Assembly (NCBI GenBank): GCA_963764365.1
Contig: CAVXSI010000005.1
Span: 1 to 7,605 of the forward strand
Source of the DNA: VRUE01 sp963764365
GTDB lineage: Bacteria > Actinomycetota > Thermoleophilia > Solirubrobacterales > 70-9
DNA length: 7,605 bases
Direction of reading: 5' to 3'
A model generated the notes under the pieces. The model did no database searches. It was given only the letters and a program-made list of their open reading frames with translations, and was not told the origin of the DNA. Within the stretch, counting starts at the first letter, position 1. Each line of letters begins with the position of its first letter. Position numbers and translations under genes: made by a program. Below are positions 1 to 5,827 of the stretch, one piece after another.

Positions 1-1
1 C

Positions 2-1999
2 CAGAGCGCCGTCGAGTCGGTCCTGGTCCAGGCGCGGGCCGGCGAGGCAGATCGCGCCCAGCTGCTCGCCGCCGCGGCCGACGTCGAGGCCCGCCTCGCC
101 CGGCTCCCCTTCGTGCGGCGGCTGCGCGGCCCCCGCGCCGGGGGCGAACGGGTCTCGGCCGACGGCCGCTCTGTCCTGGTCGAGTTCCAGATCCCCGAAA
201 ACGACCGGATCGACCCGACCGACGAGGTCGACGTGGCGATCGCCGCCGTCGCAGCCGCGCAGCGCGCCCACCCGGACCTGCGGATCGCGGAGGTCGGCGA
301 CGCCAGCGGCGAAAAGGCGTTCTCCGAGAGCATCGGCGAGGACTTCCACCGAGCCGAGGTCAGCTCGCTGCCGATCATCCTGGCGATCCTCGTCGTCGTC
401 TTCGGCGCCCTGGTCGCGGCCGGGGTGCCGCTGCTGCTGGCGCTGACCGCGGTCGCCGCGACGATCGGGCTGCTCGGCCCGCTCAGCCACCTCAGCCCGG
501 TCTCCGAACAGGTCAACTCGGTGGTGCTGCTGATCGGCCTCGCGGTCGGCGTCGACTACTCGATGTTCTACCTGCGGCGCGAGCGCGAGGAGCGCGCCGC
601 CGGCAACTCCGAGCGGGCCTCGCTGGAGGCGGCCGCGGCGACCTCGGGGCGGGCGATCCTCGTCTCCGGCTTCACCGTGATGGTCGCGATGGCGGGAATG
701 TACGTGGCGGGGGATCCGACCTTCGCCTCGATGGCGACCGGGACGATCCTCGTCGTCGCGGTGGCGATGGTCGGCTCGCTGACCGTGCTGCCGGCCCTGC
801 TCGCCTGGCTCGGCGACCGGGTCGAGAGGGGGCGCGTGCCGCTGCTCGGAGTCCTGAAGCGGCGTCGCGTGGGCTCGCGGCTGTGGTCGGCGACGGTGGA
901 TCGCGTGCTGCGCCGACCGCTGCTCGCGGCGCTGGCCGCCTGCGGCCTGCTGGTCGGGCTGGCGATCCCGGCCTTCGGCCTGCACACCGCCAGCTCCGGG
1001 GTCGATGCGCTGCCGCGCGAACTCGAGGTGGTACGGACCTACGAGCGCATCCAGGCCGTCTTCCCCGGCGGCGAGGACCCGGCCGAGGTCGCGGTCGGCG
1101 CCGCCGACGTGGACGCTCCGGCGGTGCGCGCGGCGATCGCTCGGCTGCGGCGCCGGGTGCTCGCTGACCGGCATCGCTTCGGCCGCCCGGTATCGGTCGA
1201 CGCCAGCCGCGACCGCCGCGTCGCCGTGATCGAGGTGCCCCTCGCCGGCAACGGCACCGACGCCCGCTCGGGCGCGGCGCTCGACCGCCTGCGCAACCGG
1301 CTCGTCCCGGCCACCGTCGGGGCGGTGGCGGGCGCCCGCGCCGAGGTCACCGGCAACACCGCCGAGTCGCAGGACTTCAACGATCTGCTCGCGCAGCGGA
1401 TGCCTTGGGTCTTCGCCTTCGTCCTCACCGCGACCTTCGTGCTGCTGCTGCTCAGCTTCCGCTCGATCGCGATCCCGCTGACCGCGATCGGGCTCAACCT
1501 GCTCTCGGTCGGCGCCGCCTACGGGGTGATCGTCTGGGTCTTCCAGCACGGACACCTGGAAGGGCCGCTCGGCTTCCACTCCAACGGCGCGATCACCTCG
1601 TGGCTGCCGCTCTTCCTCTTCGTCGTCCTGTTCGGGCTCTCGATGGACTACCACGTCTTCATCCTGACCCGGATCCGCGAGGCGTACGATCGCGGCATGC
1701 CGACCGAGCAGGCGATCGCCCACGGCATCAAGACGACGGCCGGCGTCATCACGAGCGCCGCTGCGGTGATGGTCGCGGTGTTCGCGATCTTCGCCACCCT
1801 CTCGTTCCTCGACTTCAAGGAGATGGGCGTGGGGTTGGCGGTGGCGATCCTGATCGACGCGACGGTGGTGCGGGCCGTGCTGCTGCCCGCGACGATGATG
1901 CTGCTCGGCGAGCGCAACTGGCGGATGCCGCGGAAGCTCGGCCGGCTACCCCGGGTGGGCGGGGGCTCGGCGCCGCGCTCGGGGGAGGTGGGAGCGTGA
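2..1999 (+). CDS. MMPL-family RND transporter, 3' part (5' end outside window)
   Basis: Inner-membrane, proton-driven exporter of the MMPL/RND superfamily; these move lipids, drugs or other hydrophobic molecules, and the substrate cannot be read here. The frame is open from the first bases of the window, so the GTG at 113 is internal and the true start lies upstream; 665 residues are visible. In visible numbering, a first extracytoplasmic domain comes first, then a membrane bundle with the Asp-Tyr pair of the proton relay (GVDYSMFYL, D185). A second extracytoplasmic domain follows (about 325-465), then a second bundle with its own Asp-Tyr pair (GLSMDYHVF, D549). Both halves keep the pair, so the pump looks intact apart from the missing N-terminus (TM1 and the start of the first porter domain). 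The C-terminus is a short basic tail after the last helix. Its stop overlaps the kinase start (GTGA), which points to one operon with the two-component system. Family assignment is firm; specificity is unknown. Confidence 0.93.
   Translation, partial: QSAVESVLVQARAGEADRAQLLAAAADVEARLARLPFVRRLRGPRAGGERVSADGRSVLVEFQIPENDRIDPTDEVDVAIAAVAAAQRAHPDLRIAEVGDASGEKAFSESIGEDFHRAEVSSLPIILAILVVVFGALVAAGVPLLLALTAVAATIGLLGPLSHLSPVSEQVNSVVLLIGLAVGVDYSMFYLRREREERAAGNSERASLEAAAATSGRAILVSGFTVMVAMAGMYVAGDPTFASMATGTILVVAVAMVGSLTVLPALLAWLGDRVERGRVPLLGVLKRRRVGSRLWSATVDRVLRRPLLAALAACGLLVGLAIPAFGLHTASSGVDALPRELEVVRTYERIQAVFPGGEDPAEVAVGAADVDAPAVRAAIARLRRRVLADRHRFGRPVSVDASRDRRVAVIEVPLAGNGTDARSGAALDRLRNRLVPATVGAVAGARAEVTGNTAESQDFNDLLAQRMPWVFAFVLTATFVLLLLSFRSIAIPLTAIGLNLLSVGAAYGVIVWVFQHGHLEGPLGFHSNGAITSWLPLFLFVVLFGLSMDYHVFILTRIREAYDRGMPTEQAIAHGIKTTAGVITSAAAVMVAVFAIFATLSFLDFKEMGVGLAVAILIDATVVRAVLLPATMMLLGERNWRMPRKLGRLPRVGGGSAPRSGEVGA
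1984..1988 (+). promoter_or_regulatory. Ribosome binding site for the histidine kinase
   Basis: GGAGG lies 7 bases before the GTG at 1996, inside the last codons of the MMPL gene. It fixes the kinase start at the GTG that overlaps the MMPL stop, even though the kinase frame stays open far upstream. Confidence 0.75.
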
Positions 2000-3675
2000 A
2001 GGCCGCCGCCGACGCCCTGCGGGGGCTCTCGCTCGTCGACCGTCTGGCCCGCGCCGGGCTCGACCTCGTCTACCTGACGATCGGGATGGCGACCGCGATC
2101 CTCGGCTTCGGCATCTGGCTCGGGGCGGGGATCGCGACCTTGACCCTGCTCGTCTTCGTGGTCGGCCTGCCGGTCTTCCTGCTCAGCACGCAGCTCTTCC
2201 GCTGGACCGCGGAGCTCGACCGCCGCAACGCCGCGCTGGCGCTGGGCGGGCCGCTGCGCGGCCGCTACCGAGACCACCGCGGCGAGGGCTTCTTGGCGCG
2301 ACTGGGGCGGACCGCCGGCGACCCGCAGACCTGGAGGGACCTGGGTTGGCTGATCGTGCACTCGGTGCTCGGCTTCGTCTTCGGCCTCTTCGCGCTCGGC
2401 CTGGTTGCCCTGACCCTGGCGATGGCCGCGATGCCGGCCTGGTACTGGGCGATCCCGGATGGTGCCGACGTCGCCTTCTGGCACGTCGACACGCTCGGCA
2501 AGGCGTTGGTGGCGACGGCGGCCTCGATCCCGATCGCGGCGGTCACGATGCTGGCGCTGCGGGGGATGACGATCGCCGTGTCCGGCCTGGCGGCCCTGCT
2601 GCTCGGCGGTGGGCCGGAGCCCACGGCCGAGGCAGCCGCCGAGCCCGGCCGCGGCCCGGCCTGGCGGAGCGCCGACCCCGAGGCGCTGCTGGCGGCGCAG
2701 GCGGCGATCTCGGCGCTCGCCTTCGGGGTCACCGTGGCGGTCTGGCTGGCGGCCGGGCGGGGCTACTTCTGGCCGGCCTGGGTGGCGCTCGGGCTCGCGA
2801 TCCCGCTCGCCCTGCACGCCTCGGTCCGCGAGGCGCTGCGGGCGCCGGCCGCTCGCCGGCCGCTCGCCGTGCAGGTCGCGGTCTCGGCCGTGATCGCCGC
2901 CACCGCGGTCGCGGTCTGGGCGCTGGCCGGCGGCGGCGCCTTCTGGCCGGTCTGGGCGCTGCTCGGCCTGCTGGTCGCCCTTGCCCTCCACTTCCTCGTT
3001 GGCACGATGTGGGGGCGGGTTTTCCCCGACGCCCGCCAGCGCGAGCTGGCCGAGCGGGTCGACGAGCTGACCCGGACCCGGCGCGGCGCGCTCGACGTGC
3101 AGAACGCCGAGCTGCAGCGGATCGAGCGCGACCTCCACGATGGCGCCCAGGCGCGGCTGGTCTCGCTCAGCATGCAACTGGGGCGGGCCGAGGAGCGGCT
3201 CGCCGACCAGCCGGAGACCGAGGCGCTGGTGCGCCAGGCGCGGGGCGAGGCCGGCGCCGCGATCGCCGAGCTGCGCGACCTCGCCCGCGGCATCGCGCCG
3301 CCGGTCCTGGCCGATCGCGGCCTCGCCGCCGCGATCGAGGCGCTCGGCCGTCGCGCCGCGATCCCGGTCGCGGTCGCGGTCGAGCTGGAGCGCCGCCCGC
3401 CGGCGGTGATCGAGAGCGCCGCCTACTTCGTCGTCGCCGAGGCGCTGACCAACGTCGCCAAGCACGCGCCCGGGGCGGAGGCCTCGGTGCGGGTCTTCGC
3501 CGAGGGCGAGACGCTGGTCGTCGAAGTCTCCGACAACGGGCCGGGCGGGACCGACCCCGCGGGCAGCGGGCTGGCCGGACTGCGCGGCCGGGTCGAGGCG
3601 CTCGACGGGACCCTGCGCGTGATCGGCCCGGCCGGCGAAGGGACGACGGTGCGGGCGGAGCTGCCGTGCGGGTAG
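1996..3675 (+). CDS. Sensor histidine kinase: sensor domain, two 2TM domains, HisKA_3 and HATPase
   Basis: Membrane histidine kinase of the NarX/DesK-like (HisKA_3) class, 559 residues, probably phosphorylating the regulator encoded directly downstream. Residues 1-215 match the actinobacterial putative sensor domain: two helices at about 22-63, a cytoplasmic stretch with DPQTWRDLGW, then helices at about 117-148 and 172-205, with the typical VDTLGKAL before the last. Residues 232-277 and 290-335 are two consecutive 2TM domains, each with FWPxW and LALH (see findings), giving about eight membrane helices. A short coiled coil (about 345-375) leads to the H-box ERDLHDGAQ with phospho-acceptor His381. 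The ATPase domain shows the N-box EALTNVAKHA (Asn486), the G1 box DNGPGG (513-518) and the G2 box GLAGLRGR (525-532). All catalytic motifs are present. The GTG start is chosen for its GGAGG and because the sensor domain begins right after it. It overlaps the MMPL stop by 4 bases and the regulator by 10. The signal is unknown; no large extracytoplasmic domain is seen, so a membrane-borne cue is likely. Confidence 0.92.
   Translation: MKAAADALRGLSLVDRLARAGLDLVYLTIGMATAILGFGIWLGAGIATLTLLVFVVGLPVFLLSTQLFRWTAELDRRNAALALGGPLRGRYRDHRGEGFLARLGRTAGDPQTWRDLGWLIVHSVLGFVFGLFALGLVALTLAMAAMPAWYWAIPDGADVAFWHVDTLGKALVATAASIPIAAVTMLALRGMTIAVSGLAALLLGGGPEPTAEAAAEPGRGPAWRSADPEALLAAQAAISALAFGVTVAVWLAAGRGYFWPAWVALGLAIPLALHASVREALRAPAARRPLAVQVAVSAVIAATAVAVWALAGGGAFWPVWALLGLLVALALHFLVGTMWGRVFPDARQRELAERVDELTRTRRGALDVQNAELQRIERDLHDGAQARLVSLSMQLGRAEERLADQPETEALVRQARGEAGAAIAELRDLARGIAPPVLADRGLAAAIEALGRRAAIPVAVAVELERRPPAVIESAAYFVVAEALTNVAKHAPGAEASVRVFAEGETLVVEVSDNGPGGTDPAGSGLAGLRGRVEALDGTLRVIGPAGEGTTVRAELPCG
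3657..3660 (+). promoter_or_regulatory. Ribosome binding site for the response regulator
   Basis: GGAG sits 5 bases before the GTG at 3666, inside the 3' end of the kinase gene. It supports a start that overlaps the kinase stop by 10 bases. Confidence 0.6.
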
Positions 3676-4328
3676 TCGTCGCCGAGGACCAGGCGCTGCT
3701 GCGCGAGGGCATCGTCGCGCTGCTGCGCGAACACGAGATCGAGGTGGTCGGCCAGGCCGAGGACGGCGACGCGCTGCTCCGACTGCTCGCCACCCACAAG
3801 CCCGACCTGGCGATCGTCGACGTGCGGCTGCCGCCGAGCTTCGGCGACGAGGGGATCCGGGCGGCGATCGAGGCCCGCCGCCGCGACCCCGAGGTCGGAA
3901 TCCTGATCCTCTCCCAGTACGTCGAGCCCGTCTACACGGCGGAGCTGCTGGCCGGCGGCGAGGGCGGGATCGGCTACCTGCTGAAGGAGCGGGTCGGCGA
4001 CGTGAGCGGCTTCCTCGACGCGGTGCGGCGGGTCGCCTCCGGCGGCACCGCCCTGGACCGCGAGGTGGTCGCCGAGCTGGTCCGCGACCGCGGCGCGGGC
4101 GAGGGCGGCCCCCTAGCCTCGCTCACCCCGCGCGAGGGCGAGGTGCTGGAGCTGATCGCCGAGGGCCGCAGCAACGCGGCGATCGCCGCCGCCCTGGTGA
4201 TCACCCAGGGCGCCGTCGAGAAGCACATCTCCAACGTCTTCGCCAAGCTCGACCTGCCGGCGACCGACGACGACCACCGCCGCGTGCTCGCCGTCCTCGC
4301 CTTCCTGCGCGCCCGCGATGCCGCCTGA
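3666..4328 (+). CDS. NarL/LuxR-family response regulator
   Basis: Cytoplasmic two-component transcription factor of 220 residues, the usual length for the NarL/FixJ family. The receiver domain (1-120) has the acidic pocket E7-D8, phospho-acceptor Asp52 in IVDVRLP, Ser83 in LILSQYVEP and the conserved Lys107 in YLLKER. The C-terminal LuxR-type helix-turn-helix runs from SLTPREGEVL (152-161) to NVFAKLDL (190-197), with recognition helix around TQGAVEKHISN (180-190). The start is the GTG giving VRVVVAEDQ, the standard opening of this family; the frame is open further upstream but only as antisense-like shadow sequence inside the kinase gene. It overlaps the kinase by 10 bases and is almost certainly its cognate partner. 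It may control the MMPL unit it belongs to, but no binding site can be shown because the operon promoter is outside the window. It is last in the unit, followed by a 32-base convergent gap with no convincing terminator hairpin. Confidence 0.95.
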   Translation: MRVVVAEDQALLREGIVALLREHEIEVVGQAEDGDALLRLLATHKPDLAIVDVRLPPSFGDEGIRAAIEARRRDPEVGILILSQYVEPVYTAELLAGGEGGIGYLLKERVGDVSGFLDAVRRVASGGTALDREVVAELVRDRGAGEGGPLASLTPREGEVLELIAEGRSNAAIAAALVITQGAVEKHISNVFAKLDLPATDDDHRRVLAVLAFLRARDAA

Positions 4329-4360
4329 GCGGGCAGGCCGGAGGATCAGCGCTTCGATCG

Positions 4361-4783
4361 CTACCCCTTTTCGACGACCTTCACGGTGCCGTGCATGGAC
4401 GGGTGGATTTCACAGAAGTATGCGTAAGTGCCGGGCTCCTTGAACGATTCCGACTTGATCTTGCCCTCCTCGATGATTCCGGTGTCGAACGTCCCATCCT
4501 CGGCCGTCGCCGTGTGGGGCGCGGAATCCCGGTTCATCCAGATCACCTTGCCACCGACCTGAATCGTCACCGGGTCGGGGTCATAGGCGAAGTTGACTAT
4601 CTCCACCTTGGCCGCGCGGACCGCCTCACCGCTGGGAGCCGGGGCGTTGCCACCTGAAGCCGGGGACGTGGCGCCGGCGCTCCCATCGCCCGTGCCGGTG
4701 CCTGACTTCTCGTCACCCCCGCAGGCGGCAAAGGAAAATGCCAGCAGGACAAAGGCGGGTGCGAGGAGCAATCTTATCTTCAT
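4361..4783 (-). CDS. Plastocyanin/amicyanin-like cupredoxin lipoprotein
   Basis: Small blue-copper protein, 140 residues, predicted to be exported and lipid-anchored on the outer face of the membrane, where it could carry electrons. The N-terminus is a lipoprotein signal: MKIR, a hydrophobic stretch, then a lipobox ending at Cys21 (FAACGG). Residues 22-55 form a Gly/Ser/Thr/Pro/Ala-rich flexible tether. The cupredoxin fold covers about 58-138, with the four type 1 copper ligands in place: His90 (APHTA), Cys124, His127 and Met130 (the CxxHxxM pattern in CEIHPSMHG). An extra His131 follows the Met ligand. The ATG is the first possible start, because an in-frame TAG lies four codons upstream, and no Shine-Dalgarno sequence precedes it. 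The first codons include ATA and AGA, unusual for this GC-rich genome. The gene is lower in GC than its neighbours (about 60% over 4381-4560). It stands alone, with no oxidase or nitrite reductase gene nearby, so its redox partner is unknown. Confidence 0.92.
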   Translation of the reverse strand: MKIRLLLAPAFVLLAFSFAACGGDEKSGTGTGDGSAGATSPASGGNAPAPSGEAVRAAKVEIVNFAYDPDPVTIQVGGKVIWMNRDSAPHTATAEDGTFDTGIIEEGKIKSESFKEPGTYAYFCEIHPSMHGTVKVVEKG

Positions 4784-4789
4784 CGTCGG

Positions 4790-4820
4790 AGGCTAGACCC
4801 TTCCGGCACCCGATGCTCAA
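4790..4820 (-). promoter_or_regulatory. Possible promoter of the cupredoxin gene (leaderless type)
   Basis: On the minus strand TTGAGC (4815-4820; 4 of 6 matches to TTGACA) and TAGCCT (4790-4795; fits TANNNT) are separated by 19 bases. The -10 box ends 6 bases before the ATG, so transcription would begin at or next to the A of the start codon. This agrees with the absence of a Shine-Dalgarno sequence. The spacer is longer than ideal and the match is modest. Confidence 0.3.
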
Positions 4821-4831
4821 CGGCCCGGTGC

Positions 4832-4873
4832 TGTCGTCGCCAGCGAACGCCGGCCCAGCAGGATCTGACGACA
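4832..4873 (-). other. Composite inverted repeat between the crotonase and cupredoxin genes
   Basis: Outer arms TGTCGTC (4832-4838) and GACGACA (4867-4873) are a perfect 7-base inverted repeat. Inside, the 4839-4844 and 4849-4854 segments form a 6-base stem around a 4-base loop that stacks directly on one outer arm. The inner stem has a G-U pair in minus-strand RNA but an A-C mismatch in plus-strand RNA, so it folds better as minus-strand transcript. There is no U-tract, so it is not a classical terminator. It may act as a 3' end or processing signal of the crotonase mRNA or as a protein site. It could also be chance in GC-rich DNA. Confidence 0.3.
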
Positions 4874-4921
4874 CCCGCCGCGCCAACGGCTCGCCGCCAC
4901 GACCGCCCCGATTTGCGCCGT

Positions 4922-5734
4922 TCAGCGCCCTTGGAACGAGGCGTGACCCGGGCCGTTGGCGAGAAGGGACTCGATCCCGTGTGCGAGGTCCTCGGTCTCG
5001 AACAGCGGTGCGCAGGCGCTGGCCGTGAGGGCGTCGGCGGCCGCCAGTCCCTGCTTGCGGTAGGTGAGCAGCAGCTGCTTGGTGACCGCGTATGCGCGAG
5101 TCGGCCCGGCGGCGAGGCGCCTCGCGAACGCGATCGTCTTCTCGTCGAGCTCGGCATCGGGCAGCACGCGGTTGACCACGCCCCACTGCTCGAGCGTCGC
5201 CGCCGGGTAGGGCCTGGCGGTGAGGACCATCTCGATCGCGTGGCCGGAGCCCGCGCGCGCCGCGAGTCTGTAGGCGCCGCCGATGATCGGGGTGAGGCCG
5301 ATGATCGGCTCGGCGAAGGCAAACTGCGCGGTGTCCGAAGCCCAGATCAGGTCCAGCGTCAGGACCGTCTCCAAGCCGGCGGCGAGGCAGAGACCGCGGA
5401 CCGACGCGAGCGTCGGGAAGGGGAGGCGCTCGGTGCGTATCGCCAGATCGCGGAATCGGCTGATCAGCTCCTCACCCTCGTCGGCGCTGAGGTTCCCAAA
5501 GACCTCGTCGGCCTTTGCGCCGGCGGTGAAGTTGTCACCCTCGCTGCGCAGCAGCAGGGCGCGGATCGAGGACTCCTCGGCCTCCTCAGTCGCTGCGACC
5601 AGACCCTCGATCAGCTCCAGGTCGAACAGGTTCAGCGGCGGATTGGCGATCGTGATTACGCCGAGGTCTCCGTCCTGTTCGAAGTTCACCTTCGACACGG
5701 ACGCCGAGACTACCGGCTGTTCGGCCTTGTTCAT
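4922..5734 (-). CDS. Enoyl-CoA hydratase/isomerase (crotonase) family protein
   Basis: Cytoplasmic crotonase-fold protein of 270 residues, a normal length for the family, which acts on acyl-CoA thioesters (hydration, isomerisation, hydrolysis and related reactions). Residues 15-35 hold the first strand pair with GVITIANPPLN. The first oxyanion-hole segment is FTAGAKADEV (69-78). The second is VRGLCLAAGLE (112-122), with LAAG where most hydratases have GGG. Glu122 corresponds to the first catalytic Glu of enoyl-CoA hydratase. In AEPIIGLTPIIGGAYRL (141-157) the usual second Glu after the Pro appears to be Ile144. The protein may therefore not be a true hydratase, and an isomerase or other crotonase reaction is possible. 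The C-terminal helices (about 195-265), with the AxxxTKQLL pattern, are normal. The ATG is the first possible start: an in-frame TGA lies three codons upstream. The only purine run, GAGG, abuts the ATG. It is divergent from the channel gene and has no fatty-acid-oxidation partner in the window. Confidence 0.9.
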   Translation of the reverse strand: MNKAEQPVVSASVSKVNFEQDGDLGVITIANPPLNLFDLELIEGLVAATEEAEESSIRALLLRSEGDNFTAGAKADEVFGNLSADEGEELISRFRDLAIRTERLPFPTLASVRGLCLAAGLETVLTLDLIWASDTAQFAFAEPIIGLTPIIGGAYRLAARAGSGHAIEMVLTARPYPAATLEQWGVVNRVLPDAELDEKTIAFARRLAAGPTRAYAVTKQLLLTYRKQGLAAADALTASACAPLFETEDLAHGIESLLANGPGHASFQGR

Positions 5735-5812
5735 CCTCGGTCACGGCCACCGGGTCCGCCTACGGGCCGAAACGTCGCCGCTGGGCCGACGATCGATCTC
5801 GTCTGTAAAGTC

Positions 5813-5816
5813 GAGG
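5813..5816 (+). promoter_or_regulatory. Possible ribosome binding site of the MscS-type channel
   Basis: GAGG lies 11 bases before the ATG at 5828, slightly farther than ideal. It supports this ATG over earlier in-frame codons, which run antisense through the crotonase gene. A weak -10-like TAAAGT (5806-5811) lies just before it, but I see no matching -35 box. Confidence 0.4.
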
Positions 5817-5827
5817 ACCGGGCGACG

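Noticed and set aside
1405..1995. Upstream extension of the kinase frame into the MMPL gene
   Set aside because: It is Arg/Asp-rich shadow sequence with no domain. The GTG at 1996 has GGAGG and fits the start of the sensor domain.
1648..3465. A 605-codon open frame on the minus strand opposite the kinase and the end of the MMPL gene
   Set aside because: Its translation is a low-complexity Arg/Gly/Asp/Gln mixture with no domain, typical of antisense frames in GC-rich DNA. The plus-strand kinase in the same place has every expected motif.
2346..3665. Upstream extension of the response regulator frame into the kinase gene
   Set aside because: The extension is Arg/Gly/Ala-rich shadow sequence. 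The receiver domain starts exactly at the GTG at 3666, which has its own ribosome binding site.
1..4328. The MMPL plus two-component unit as a previously undescribed system
   Set aside because: Each protein falls in a well-known family with intact motifs. Only the doubled 2TM domain is unusual, and it is reported on its own.
4329..4375. Possible terminator in the convergent gap after the regulator gene (AGCG, 7-base loop, CGCT, then CCCCTTTT)
   Set aside because: The stem is only 4 bases and the T run is interrupted and lies inside the cupredoxin stop region. It is too weak to call.
4913..5827. Upstream extension of the MscS-type reading frame to 610 codons
   Set aside because: The extra half is antisense to the crotonase gene and has no membrane helix or domain. 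The channel is full length from the ATG at 5828.
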